DNA from: Roseibium alexandrii DFL-11
GTDB taxonomy: Bacteria > Pseudomonadota > Alphaproteobacteria > Rhizobiales > Stappiaceae
Reading direction: 5' to 3'
DNA: 64,000 bases
NCBI RefSeq assembly: GCF_000158095.2
Contig: NZ_CM011002.1
Span: 1,565,228-1,629,227, forward strand
Shown: positions 10,454 to 19,224 of the stretch, piece after piece
How positions within the stretch are numbered: position 1 is the stretch's first letter
How the letters are laid out: each line of letters starts with the position of its first letter
Made by a program: the position numbers and the translations under genes
Notes under the pieces: generated by a model
Told to the model about the DNA's origin: nothing
The model's database searches: none
The model's input: the letters and a program-made list of their open reading frames with translations, nothing else

Positions 10454-10468
10454 ATTAGCGACGCTAAT
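10454..10468. promoter_or_regulatory. LysR-type operator (T-N11-A box)
   Basis: ATTAGCGACGCTAAT is a perfect 15-bp inverted repeat (ATTAGC/GCTAAT around GAC). It contains T-N11-A from 10455 to 10467. It lies 40 bp upstream of the lysR start and 62 bp upstream of the ABC ATPase start, an ideal location for a shared activation and autoregulation site. Confidence 0.75.
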
Positions 10469-10529
10469 ATTACGTCACAGATGGTTCAATCACGCTCGCT
10501 ACGGTGATCGCAACAAGAGGGGCGATCAT

Positions 10530-11684
10530 ATGGCGGCCATTTCCATCAAGGCGATCGAAAAAAGTTTCGGCGAAACGCCAGTTCTTGAAGGGATCAATCT
10601 CGACATCGCGCCGGGAGAGTTCCTGACGCTTGTCGGGCCATCTGGATGCGGGAAGTCGACCTTGCTCCGGATTTTGGCCGGACTGGAGGCGCCAGGTTCT
10701 GGTGACGTTTTGATCGACGGCCGGAAAGTCAATCAGGTGCGCCCCGCTGACAGGAACCTCGCGATGGTCTTTCAGTCCTATGCGCTCTATCCGCATTTGA
10801 CTGTCGGCCAGAACATGATGACGCCGTTGCGGCTCCGGGACTTGTCGTTTGCCGAACGGCTTCCTTTCGCCGGCCCGCTGCTCGCAAAGTCCAAGTACAA
10901 GGCTCTTTGGGCGCAGGTGGCCGAGACGGCGAAAATCTTGCAGATCGATCATCTTCTCGATCGCAAACCCGGCCAACTCTCAGGCGGTCAAAGACAACGT
11001 GCCGCCCTGGGCCGGGCGATGGTTCGCAAACCGGCCGGCTTCCTAATGGACGAACCTCTGTCCAATCTGGACGCGGCGCTGCGCATTCACATGCGCTCAG
11101 AACTCGCCGAACTTCATCGATCCCTTGCAACGACCTTCGTTTACGTCACGCACGACCAGGCCGAAGCATTGACGATGTCTGACCGGATGGCTGTGATGAT
11201 GGACGGCAACATCCTTCAGCTCGGCACGCCGGACGAGATTTACAACAATCCGCAGGACATCCGGGTTGCTGAGTTTGTTGGAGCGCCGAAGATCAACCTC
11301 TTGCCTGGACATCTGGACAGCAATGGCCATGCCCGCTGCGGCGACGTTGTCTTGACGCGGGTCGCAGCCACCTCTTCAGACACAATTACAATCGGACTGC
11401 GCCCGGAACATTTGACACTGTGTAACGACACGGATCCGGAGGCTTTGAAAGGCCGGGTGGTTCACAAGGAAAACCTCGGCGCTGATATCTACCTGCACAT
11501 AAGCATGAAAGACGGTGCGCATCGACTCGTCATCCGCGCGGCGCCCATAGATGGCGTTGCCGTGTCTATTGGCCAGGACGTTGCCTTCAAACGGCATCAC
11601 GGTGCCGCCATGATTTTTGAAGCGGGCGGTAAACGGATCGGCCTTGATAACAACGCCGGCACCGCCGTTGCGGAGGTGGCGTGA
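10530..11684 (+). CDS. Sugar-type ABC importer, ATP-binding subunit (UgpC/MalK-like)
   Basis: This 384-residue cytoplasmic ATPase energises the importer encoded by the next three genes. It has Walker A GPSGCGKST (36-44), Q-loop (VFQSYALYPH), ABC signature LSGGQRQR, Walker B FLMDEP and the H-loop THDQAEA. A C-terminal TOBE/OB regulatory domain follows from about residue 240, as in MalK and UgpC. An insertion of about 30 residues after the Q-loop, between the stretch NMMTPLRLRD and the helix before the signature, is longer than in E. coli UgpC. It overlaps the next gene by 4 bp (ATGA). Confidence 0.94.
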   Translation: MAAISIKAIEKSFGETPVLEGINLDIAPGEFLTLVGPSGCGKSTLLRILAGLEAPGSGDVLIDGRKVNQVRPADRNLAMVFQSYALYPHLTVGQNMMTPLRLRDLSFAERLPFAGPLLAKSKYKALWAQVAETAKILQIDHLLDRKPGQLSGGQRQRAALGRAMVRKPAGFLMDEPLSNLDAALRIHMRSELAELHRSLATTFVYVTHDQAEALTMSDRMAVMMDGNILQLGTPDEIYNNPQDIRVAEFVGAPKINLLPGHLDSNGHARCGDVVLTRVAATSSDTITIGLRPEHLTLCNDTDPEALKGRVVHKENLGADIYLHISMKDGAHRLVIRAAPIDGVAVSIGQDVAFKRHHGAAMIFEAGGKRIGLDNNAGTAVAEVA

Positions 11685-12604
11685 TGCCCCGCTCCAATGC
11701 GCATTATTGGTTCGTCGGGCCTGCCCTGTTCCTGATGTTTGTCATTTTGCTGCTGCCGATTGGCATCGCATCCATCATGAGCTTCACGAATTACAGCCTG
11801 GGCAATTCCGGCGCTGAATTCGTTGGCCTCGAGAATTACGAGAAGATCTTCACCCGTTCCACCTATGAAAAGATGTTTGGCGCGACTTTCCGCTATGTCT
11901 TTGTGGTTGTCCCACTCTCCGTTGGACTGGGCCTCGGCGCTGCGCTGCTTATCAATTCGACCAAGCGCTTCGGTGACCTTTACAAGACAATCTACTTCTT
12001 GCCCGTGATGGCTGCGTTGATTGCAATGGCCATCGTTTGGGAGTTCGCCTTTCACCCGACCATCGGAATCGTCAATTCCACGCTGGAGCGCGGTTGCGGC
12101 ACTGTTCTGGAGGTCTGGGGCTGGTACGCGCACGGGTGTGAGCGGGGCTTCCCGCTCTGGCTGACAGACCGCGACTATGCCATCTGGACAGTCGCCTTCA
12201 TCGGGGTCTGGCAGGGCTTCGGCTTCAACATGGTGCTCTACCTCGCGGGTCTGACATCTGTGCCGCGTGAGCTTTACCAAGCGGCCGAAATGGATGGCGC
12301 AAAGTCGGCCTGGGACCGGTTCCGGCTTGTCACATGGCCGATGCTCGGCCCGACCACGGTCTTTGTCGTCACCATTTCGTTTATCCGCTCGTTCCAGGTC
12401 TTCGACACGGTCGAGGCGTTTTATCCGCAAGGCGGCGGACCGTCAAAATCGGTCTACGTCATGATGTTTGCCATCTACGAAAAAGCGATCCAGCAAAATC
12501 TCATGGGAATTGGCGCGGCCATTACCGTCGTCTTCCTGGCTTTCGTAATGTTTCTCACGCTCGTCCAGCGCTGGCTGGTGGAAAGAAGGGTTCACTACAC
12601 ATGA
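11681..12604 (+). CDS. Sugar-type ABC importer, permease (UgpA/MalF family)
   Basis: This 307-residue inner-membrane permease has about six hydrophobic segments, the first at about 10-30. The EAA loop reads ELYQAAEMDGAKSAWDRFRL, which contacts the ATPase. It starts inside the stop of the ATPase gene (ATGA) and itself ends in an ATGA overlap with the next permease, which shows translational coupling. An extracytoplasmic Cys-containing loop (about 125-160, with three cysteines counting nearby ones) is unusual compared with E. coli UgpA. Confidence 0.93.
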   Translation: MMPRSNAHYWFVGPALFLMFVILLLPIGIASIMSFTNYSLGNSGAEFVGLENYEKIFTRSTYEKMFGATFRYVFVVVPLSVGLGLGAALLINSTKRFGDLYKTIYFLPVMAALIAMAIVWEFAFHPTIGIVNSTLERGCGTVLEVWGWYAHGCERGFPLWLTDRDYAIWTVAFIGVWQGFGFNMVLYLAGLTSVPRELYQAAEMDGAKSAWDRFRLVTWPMLGPTTVFVVTISFIRSFQVFDTVEAFYPQGGGPSKSVYVMMFAIYEKAIQQNLMGIGAAITVVFLAFVMFLTLVQRWLVERRVHYT

Positions 12605-13536
12605 GCGACACAACTCTTTCCTCTTCCACCGCGGTTGGACTGCCAGCCTTCCGGTTTTCAGCGGCTGAAACCTTGAAACATGTGGTCTTGATCTTCGGCA
12701 GCCTGATCGTGCTGCTGCCGTTCTACGTGATGGTCAGTTACAGCTTCAAAAGCCCGGCTGAGATCATGCAGAACATCGGTGGGTTCTTCGGCGCGCAAGA
12801 AGCATTCCGCGACGACTATTGCATCAAGCTCGGCAAGGATGTGGCCGACTGCATGGTGACACCGGTCATCTACAACTACACCACTGCTTTTGAGAAAGCG
12901 CCGCTCATCCGGTACCTCCTCAACGGCGTGATCGTAACGGCGTCCATCTTCATTATTCAGGTTCTTGTCGCACTGCCCTGCGCCTATGCGCTGGCAAAAC
13001 TCCGATTCTGGGGGCGCGACGCTGTCTTCGGACTGGTTCTGTTCAGCCTCCTCATCCCAGTCCATGCCATCGCGTTGCCGCTCTACATCATGCTGGCCAA
13101 GGTCGGGCTTACCAACACCTATGCCGCACTGATCATTCCCTGGACGATTTCGGTATTCGGCATTTTCCTGATGCGCCAGTTTTTCATGACCGTCCCCGAT
13201 GACCTCATCGACGCGGCGCGGATGGACGGCATGAACGAGTTCTCGATCATCTGGAACGTCATGTTGCCGACCGCGATCCCTGCCCTCTTGGCCTTTGCGA
13301 TCTTCTCGGTCGTTGCGCATTGGAATGATTATTTCTGGCCGCGGATCGTGATCACCGGCGACAGATCACTGTTCACCCCACCGCTTGGCCTGCGCGAATT
13401 CAAGGGCGATGCGGATGGCGACAATTTCGGCCCGATGATGGCGACCGCAACGATCATCGTGGCACCACTGATCGTTGCCTTCTTGATTGCTCAAAGACGT
13501 TTCATCGAAGGCATCACACTCAGCGGGATGAAATAG
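12601..13536 (+). CDS. Sugar-type ABC importer, permease (UgpE/MalG family)
   Basis: I chose the start ATGAGCGAC at 12601, overlapping the previous stop by 4 bp, over a longer out-of-family upstream extension. The 311 residues carry about six membrane segments and the EAA motif DLIDAARMDGMNEFSIIWNV. A periplasmic loop after the first segment (about 55-95) is longer than in the family average and carries a Cys pair. It forms the heterodimeric channel with the upstream permease. It is followed by a hairpin and then the binding-protein gene. Confidence 0.93.
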   Translation: MSDTTLSSSTAVGLPAFRFSAAETLKHVVLIFGSLIVLLPFYVMVSYSFKSPAEIMQNIGGFFGAQEAFRDDYCIKLGKDVADCMVTPVIYNYTTAFEKAPLIRYLLNGVIVTASIFIIQVLVALPCAYALAKLRFWGRDAVFGLVLFSLLIPVHAIALPLYIMLAKVGLTNTYAALIIPWTISVFGIFLMRQFFMTVPDDLIDAARMDGMNEFSIIWNVMLPTAIPALLAFAIFSVVAHWNDYFWPRIVITGDRSLFTPPLGLREFKGDADGDNFGPMMATATIIVAPLIVAFLIAQRRFIEGITLSGMK

Positions 13537-13558
13537 ACCAAAGAGCTCAAAAACATGC

Positions 13559-13580
13559 GGGGCCACCCAAGGGCGGCCCC
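13559..13580 (+). other. Intercistronic GC hairpin
   Basis: GGGGCC (13559-13564) pairs with GGCCCC (13575-13580) between the second permease and the binding-protein gene. There is no T-run, so it is more likely an mRNA-stabilising element that allows higher expression of the downstream binding protein than a terminator. Confidence 0.5.
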
Positions 13581-13664
13581 ATCACCGAAATCCCGCGAGG
13601 GGATCAACCGGGAGCGGACGAGTTTGGCGACCAGCCACTCCCACGGCAACAGACGGAGATTTCT

Positions 13665-14924
13665 ATGAAAAAGACCCTCACCGCAATAGCACTACTGCTG
13701 GCAGCCCCCGCTGCACATGCAGACGAAAAAGTAACGATCGAATTCGCTTACCCGTATTCCCATCTTTTTGATGTGACATACGAGAAAATCCTGCCGAAAT
13801 TCAACGAGCAGTTTCCGAACATCGAAGTTAAGATCCGGGCAACATACGAATCTTACGAGGACGGCACGAACACAATCCTGCGTGAAGCTGTTGCCGGCAC
13901 GCTCCCGGACGTCACCATGCAGGGTCTGAACCGTCAGGCAATCCTGGTTGAAAAGGGAATTGCCAAGTCGCTCGAGCCTTTCATCCTGAAGGAAGAAACG
14001 TTCGAGAAAGACGGCTACCACGATGCCATGCTGAAGCTCGGCTCGTTCAACGACGACATCTATGGCCTGCCGTTTTCTGTCTCCCTGCCAGTCGGCTACT
14101 ACAACATGGACGTGATGGCGAAAGCCGGAATCACAACTGTTGCCGACCTGCCGAAGTCTTGGGACGAAGTCGTTGAAGTCTGCGGCAAACTCCATGAGGC
14201 CGGCGTTAGAAACCCGATGTTCTGGGGCTGGAACATCACCGGGAACTGGTTCCTGCAAGCTCTGATGTGGTCCCAGGACAAGGCGACCATGGAAGGCAAT
14301 GCGTTCCAGGTTTCTTCCGACGAAGGTCTGAAGTCTCTGGAAACCATGAAAGGCATCTTCCGCGGCTGCGACATGCAGAACATTGAGTGGAAAGCAGCCC
14401 TTGCCTCCTTTTCTGCCGGCGAAATCGGCATGATGTTCTGGTCGACATCTGCGCTCGGTGCTGTGGAGCGTGCCAAAGGCGATTTTGAGCTGAAGACCAA
14501 CGAATACCCGGGCATCGAGGCATCTGGCCCGAAAGGCCTGCCAGCTGGCGGCAACGCGGCCATGCTTGTGTCTTCTTCTGAAGATCCGAAGGTCCTGAAT
14601 GCTGCCTGGGAATGGCTCAAATTCATCACCTCCGGTGAAGGCGCCGCCGACGTTGCCCGGACCACAGGCTACATGCCGCCGAACAAGGCTGCCAACGAAG
14701 TCATCCTGGCGGATTTCTATCAGCAGAACCCGAACAAAGAGACCGCTGTCCGCCAGCTGCCACTGCTGCGCGACTGGCAGGCTTACCCGGGTGACAATGG
14801 CTTGGCGATCACTCAAGTCATCTACGACGGGATCGAAGGCATTGTGACCGGCGAATTCGACGACATGGCCGAGCTGCAAGAGCAGCTGGACGAAGAAGTT
14901 TCAGATCTTCTGCCGTCCAACTGA
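13665..14924 (+). CDS. ABC importer, periplasmic solute-binding protein (family 1)
   Basis: This 419-residue UgpB/MalE-type binding protein has a cleavable signal peptide MKKTLTAIALLLAAPAAHA (1-19). The mature part has the usual two-lobed SBP_bac_1 pattern, including the LPDVTMQGLNRQAIL and FWSTSALGAVERAKG regions. It captures the substrate in the periplasm for the permeases encoded upstream. AGACGGAGAT precedes the ATG. A strong terminator follows at 14941. The ligand is not evident; the neighbouring phosphodiesterase gene suggests a glycerophosphodiester or sugar-phosphate-like solute. Confidence 0.93.
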   Translation: MKKTLTAIALLLAAPAAHADEKVTIEFAYPYSHLFDVTYEKILPKFNEQFPNIEVKIRATYESYEDGTNTILREAVAGTLPDVTMQGLNRQAILVEKGIAKSLEPFILKEETFEKDGYHDAMLKLGSFNDDIYGLPFSVSLPVGYYNMDVMAKAGITTVADLPKSWDEVVEVCGKLHEAGVRNPMFWGWNITGNWFLQALMWSQDKATMEGNAFQVSSDEGLKSLETMKGIFRGCDMQNIEWKAALASFSAGEIGMMFWSTSALGAVERAKGDFELKTNEYPGIEASGPKGLPAGGNAAMLVSSSEDPKVLNAAWEWLKFITSGEGAADVARTTGYMPPNKAANEVILADFYQQNPNKETAVRQLPLLRDWQAYPGDNGLAITQVIYDGIEGIVTGEFDDMAELQEQLDEEVSDLLPSN

Positions 14925-14940
14925 TCAACCTTCCTTCCTG

Positions 14941-14969
14941 CGCCGCCCGGTTTACCGGGCGGCGTTTTT
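14941..14969 (+). terminator. Strong terminator inside the ABC/phosphodiesterase locus
   Basis: CGCCGCCCGG (14941-14950) and CCGGGCGGCG (14955-14964) form a perfect 10-bp stem with loop TTTA, followed by TTTTT. It lies between the binding protein and the phosphodiesterase gene, so read-through or a second promoter must serve the latter. Confidence 0.85.
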
Positions 14970-14998
14970 CATCACAAAAATAATCGAAGGAGGAAGAC

Positions 14999-15823
14999 AT
15001 GAAACTTCTCCAACTGACGGACATTCATTTGACCAAACCGGGCGACACGATTGCCGGACGGGATCCGAATGAGAATTTCCGAAAAGCCCTTGGTCATGCC
15101 GTTACCCATCATCCTGACGCCGAAGCCATTTTTATTACCGGCGATCTCTCTGATTGGGGCGACAAGGACGATTATCTACGCCTGAAAGCAGAAATCGCCG
15201 AATGCCCGCTCCCCATTCATTTATGCATTGGCAATCACGACGAGCGGGATGTTTTTTTGTCTGTGTTTCCGGAAGGCGCGGACGAGAACGGATTTGTTCA
15301 AGCGATTGTTCCATTGAGTGAAGGAACGGCAATTCTGTTGGACACCTGGGGACCGGACACCCATGCCGGGTTTTATTGCTCCAAACGGCAAGACTGGCTC
15401 GATCGGGAGCTTTCCAAGGCCACGGCCCCGGTTTTTTTGTTCATGCACCACAACCCGGTGCCAATTGGCATTGCGCCCATGGACAAGATCATGCTGCAGG
15501 ACGCAGACGGATTTGGCCAAGTCGTAGCCCGGCATGCAGCCAAGATCCGGCATATCTTCCATGGGCATTGCCATCTGCCTCTGGCTGGTTCCCTGCACGA
15601 TATTCCCTTTAGTGCACCGCGCGGCACCAATCATGCGGGATGGCCGGATTTCGCCAACAAGGGCAATCTCGCTGGATCGGACCTGCCGGAGAGTTATGCG
15701 GTCGTTCTCGCCGAGGAAACTTCGACCATGATCCACATGATTGAATATGGATATGAGGGCACCGTTCGCCGTGAAGGGTCTCCCGATTACGCGGACTGGG
15801 ACCGCCTCACCATGGTGCGTTAG
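14999..15823 (+). CDS. GpdQ-like metallophosphodiesterase
   Basis: This 274-residue calcineurin-like phosphoesterase has all metal-binding signatures: D8-x-H10, GD (Asp49), GNHD (78-81), His150-His151 (FMHHNPVPIG) and GHCH (189-192). The FMHHxPxPxG...MD pattern is typical of the GpdQ/cyclic-nucleotide phosphodiesterase class, which hydrolyses glycerophosphodiesters and related diesters. AGGAGGAAGAC gives a strong ribosome-binding site. There is no signal peptide, so it acts in the cytoplasm on the imported compound. The link to the ABC importer is from neighbourhood only. Confidence 0.88.
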   Translation: MKLLQLTDIHLTKPGDTIAGRDPNENFRKALGHAVTHHPDAEAIFITGDLSDWGDKDDYLRLKAEIAECPLPIHLCIGNHDERDVFLSVFPEGADENGFVQAIVPLSEGTAILLDTWGPDTHAGFYCSKRQDWLDRELSKATAPVFLFMHHNPVPIGIAPMDKIMLQDADGFGQVVARHAAKIRHIFHGHCHLPLAGSLHDIPFSAPRGTNHAGWPDFANKGNLAGSDLPESYAVVLAEETSTMIHMIEYGYEGTVRREGSPDYADWDRLTMVR

Positions 15824-16042
15824 TGCGCCCTACCAAGAGAAATAGAAACAGCGGCCGTTTGTCTTGCTGAAGTAAAGCGGCTGCTTGTTTTTCGGTCCCG
15901 GACTGCCAGCCGGCAAATGGTGGTGTCACCAACGTCCCAAAACGTGCGGCAGGAAAGCATTTGCGGTCCCGGCAGTCTCCATAGCAAGATGCCCTTCAGA
16001 TCTTCGACAGCCAGAGCTGTTTAAAACATCAAGGGGAAATGA

Positions 16043-16477
16043 ATGTTGCGGGCTCTGTCTGTTCTACCTCTCGTGCTGTTCACCTCCCCGGCATTAGCTT
16101 GGGAGTTCCGCGCCAGCCGTGTTTGCGAATTGCTTCACAAGGATGAGACTGCGTCCGTTCGGGTAGTCTTCGACCCAGCAGTACCTGAGTACTTCATCGC
16201 CATCACACCGAACCGCCCCTGGACACCAGGCCCGTTCTTTTCCATGCGCTTTGATGGACCATTATCAAACACCATTGCCACCGACCGGCACGTCATTACG
16301 CCTGATGGAGGAACGCTCACCGTCACCGATCGAGGGTTTGGCAACGTGTTGGATGGATTGGAATTCAACATCACCGTCACGGCCCTGATGGGCGATCAGG
16401 CCGTCCAGATACCGCTCGATGGCGCAGCCCCCGAAGTCCGTGAGTTCCGAGCCTGCGCATCGGGCCTGGGCGTCTGA
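16043..16477 (+). CDS. Secreted hypothetical protein, 144 residues
   Basis: An N-terminal signal peptide (MLRALSVLPLVLFTSPALA, 1-19) is followed by a mature domain of about 125 residues dominated by alternating hydrophobic residues, probably beta-strands. One Cys near the start of the mature part (Cys28) and one near the end (Cys138) could form a disulfide. A purine-rich AAGGGGAA precedes the ATG. The function is unknown; it is probably periplasmic. Confidence 0.75.
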   Translation: MLRALSVLPLVLFTSPALAWEFRASRVCELLHKDETASVRVVFDPAVPEYFIAITPNRPWTPGPFFSMRFDGPLSNTIATDRHVITPDGGTLTVTDRGFGNVLDGLEFNITVTALMGDQAVQIPLDGAAPEVREFRACASGLGV

Positions 16478-16579
16478 CAGCGGCTTTTTGAGTAGATAAA
16501 AGGTTATCTGTGTGTCCCGCAGAGGCGCCAGATTCTCAATGTACTCAGTTGGCTTTCGCTAGGCCGTGCGTCACGGACG

Positions 16580-18127
16580 CTAAACCTCAGCGATTTGTTT
16601 TGGACGGATACTCCAGGAGATCCCGAGCACGCTAGCAAGCAGAATAATCGGGAGAAGGGCCAGCGGGCTCCCGGCCGCGATGAGAGCCGTGCCGGCGGCG
16701 CAGGAAATAGATGCTGCCGCCTCTGCGAACGTTGAAGCTTTTGAGGCAACCTGCCGGCGCCGGAAGGTCGTGCGTTTGGCTTGGGCACGAAACCAAAGTT
16801 GAACCACGATTGCACTGGCTGCTGCAATAAATGCTCCGGCAGCGGTAACGGCTGCCCCCCAGAGCGATATGAACGCCACGGCCAAGCTGACCGGCAATAT
16901 TATCGCCGTGACAAGCATGAGAACGGACGCAACTTTCGCCCAAAGCCGTGTAAATGCTGAAATGGGTGCCGTTGCAATGAGATCGGGCGCATCCTCACCG
17001 GAGATCGTCAGCCAGGCAAGACCACCGGCAAGCTGACCTACAGCCATGACGACAACAGGGGCGATGATCACGGACGCCTCGGCGGCTTGGCCAAAGCTGA
17101 CCCAGAGCATCACGGCAGGCGGAATGAGATAGAGAACCTGCATCAACGTCTGGGACACAAGCCAGGGATCGCGGACGATAAGCTTTAGTTCTTTATGTAT
17201 GAGTGCGCCGAGGGGCGAATAGCCGCGAAAAGCCCGGTTTGATGTGCCGCCACGCGCGGTCTTTTCTGTGACACCAAGTGCCAACACGACAATGCGGCGG
17301 AACTGCCTGGCACCAAGCAAAGCCGCCGCCGAGAAGAACACAACAGAGGCAACGAGAAAAAACACCACGGCATTGGCTTGCCCGGCGACTGCATGGGCAG
17401 GAAACCACCACACGGACCCCGCGGCTGGCGCATGGTGTGCGAGAAATTCTGAATCAAATAGCGCGAACCGGGACATTGACCCGAAGGACAGGATCGCAAC
17501 CACCTGCATTCCAATTAAGAAGGCAGCGCCCACGACCGCAGCCAGAACTTGAGCATAGAGCCGCGTGCGCTGCGGTCCGACCGTGCGGAAGAGTGCAAGC
17601 GAGATGAGAAGCCCGCCTCCGGTTGCCGTTAGAGATACCGCCAGAAGAACCACGTATCCAGAAAGCCAGCGAACCCCATCCAGGGCCGTTGCAACGTTGA
17701 TAAAAGGCGAAACGACCAGCGCCGACATCGCCCAGCTTGTCAAAGCCATGATCGTGATGCGCACAAGAAACAAATCATGGGAGGGCGCGGGTGAAGAAAG
17801 GATCAAATCGAGATCGTCACGCGCATAAAACGCCCTTGTCACCGACTCCATCGCCTGGGACAGCATCATGGTGAAGCTGAGCAGGACCGTGACCGAAAGC
17901 ACCGCAAGCGTGGTCTGATTGAGCACAAATATGGCGGTCAGATGAGAGGCCAGAACGGCGTAAGCGATCAGATGCATAACCGCGTAAAAAATGCTGATGC
18001 CGATTAGGGCGCGCCACACGCTTTTGCTGCGCCTTCCAGAAAACATCCATGACCAGTCACGCCAAGCCAGCCTTAATTCATGATGCGAAAACCTCATCAA
18101 GGCGGAATTTGCCGTGAATTGTCTCAT
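16580..18127 (-). CDS. ABC-2 type exporter, membrane subunit
   Basis: This 515-residue polytopic inner-membrane protein has about 10-12 hydrophobic segments in two groups (first half from about 40, second half from about 310). It overlaps the ATPase gene by 4 bp (ATGA at 18124-18127), so the pair forms one exporter. The substrate is unknown. Annotated relatives are often simply called ABC transporter permease. The C-terminus ends in a basic tail. Confidence 0.85.
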   Translation of the reverse strand: MRQFTANSALMRFSHHELRLAWRDWSWMFSGRRSKSVWRALIGISIFYAVMHLIAYAVLASHLTAIFVLNQTTLAVLSVTVLLSFTMMLSQAMESVTRAFYARDDLDLILSSPAPSHDLFLVRITIMALTSWAMSALVVSPFINVATALDGVRWLSGYVVLLAVSLTATGGGLLISLALFRTVGPQRTRLYAQVLAAVVGAAFLIGMQVVAILSFGSMSRFALFDSEFLAHHAPAAGSVWWFPAHAVAGQANAVVFFLVASVVFFSAAALLGARQFRRIVVLALGVTEKTARGGTSNRAFRGYSPLGALIHKELKLIVRDPWLVSQTLMQVLYLIPPAVMLWVSFGQAAEASVIIAPVVVMAVGQLAGGLAWLTISGEDAPDLIATAPISAFTRLWAKVASVLMLVTAIILPVSLAVAFISLWGAAVTAAGAFIAAASAIVVQLWFRAQAKRTTFRRRQVASKASTFAEAAASISCAAGTALIAAGSPLALLPIILLASVLGISWSIRPKQIAEV

Positions 18128-18921
18128 GCAACCTTCTCGTGGAAGCCTGTTGCCTCCTGCGCGGGTGGTTCGCTGCCGGCTTCACCACCAACAATTTCGA
18201 GGAAAATGTCCTCCAGAGTGTTGCCATCGGCGCTCGCGCGTTCCCGCAACTCTTCCAACGTTCCTTCAGCAACGAGACGTCCGCGTGCGATTATTCCGAT
18301 CCGGTCCGCCATGCGTTCCGCGACCTCTAGAATGTGTGTCGTCATGATGATCGACACGCCATGCGCAACAAGTCCGGACAGAACCCTTTTAACCTGCCGT
18401 GCAGAACTTGCATCCAGTCCGGTGAGTGGCTCATCGAGGATGATCAAACGCGGCTCATGGATCAAAGCTCCGGCAAGTGCCACCTTCTGACGCATTCCTT
18501 TGGAGAACCCGCCACAGCGCTCATTTGCATGGGCCCCAAGTCCGAGAGAGTCGAGCAGGCTGTCCGCCCTGAACCGCGCAAAATCCGGCGGCATGTCCCA
18601 GAGACCTGCAACAAATTCCAGGTATTCAAGCGGTGTCAGCTTGTCATAAACCATCGGGTCGTCTGGAACCCAGGCCAGCACTTTTTTGGCGGCAATCGGA
18701 TCTGCAAATGCGTCGATCCCGCAGATCTTGACAGCACCCGCATCAGCCTGGAGCAACCCCGCAACCATCCGCAGCGTCGTTGTCTTGCCCGCGCCATTCG
18801 GGCCCAGCAGGGCAAAGAATTCACCACTTCGCACCGTCAGCGAGAGATCATCAACGGCAGGTTCGTTGAAGCGCTTGTGAAGATTGAGAACCTCAAGGGC
18901 GGCAGCACTGGTAGATGGCAT
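18124..18921 (-). CDS. ABC exporter, ATP-binding subunit
   Basis: I chose the start MPSTSAAALE at 18921, preceded by GAGAG, over a longer frame from 19032 whose extra N-terminus lacks homology. The 265 residues contain Walker A GPNGAGKTT, signature FSKGMRQKVALAGAL, Walker B LIILDEPLTG and switch His (MTTHILE). This is the CcmA/DrrA-type ATPase of multidrug, antibiotic or lipid exporters. It is translationally coupled to the membrane subunit. The operon substrate is unknown. Confidence 0.92.
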   Translation of the reverse strand: MPSTSAAALEVLNLHKRFNEPAVDDLSLTVRSGEFFALLGPNGAGKTTTLRMVAGLLQADAGAVKICGIDAFADPIAAKKVLAWVPDDPMVYDKLTPLEYLEFVAGLWDMPPDFARFRADSLLDSLGLGAHANERCGGFSKGMRQKVALAGALIHEPRLIILDEPLTGLDASSARQVKRVLSGLVAHGVSIIMTTHILEVAERMADRIGIIARGRLVAEGTLEELRERASADGNTLEDIFLEIVGGEAGSEPPAQEATGFHEKVA

Positions 18922-19224
18922 CTGTCTCTCGTCAATCGGCGGTTTTTTCCAGATTAATGACTGGACCTTTCTCGAGAGTAAAATCTGCCCCTTTTGCCAG
19001 ACTCTACAGCCTTCACAGATGTGCCGGTTCACAGCAGCAACCGAAAACTTACGCCTAAAAAACCGTAGCGCGCGCGCTCTACAAGTGTATCAAACAACAC
19101 CTGATTCTTTGGGCCTCTTTTTCAAAGTCGCCGTTCTTAAGCTACTGGGGAGTTCCGAGCCAGAACGACATGGCCTATATTGGAAACGCGGAGCAAAGGC
19201 CGAAACCAAAGACTGGAGAAGAAC

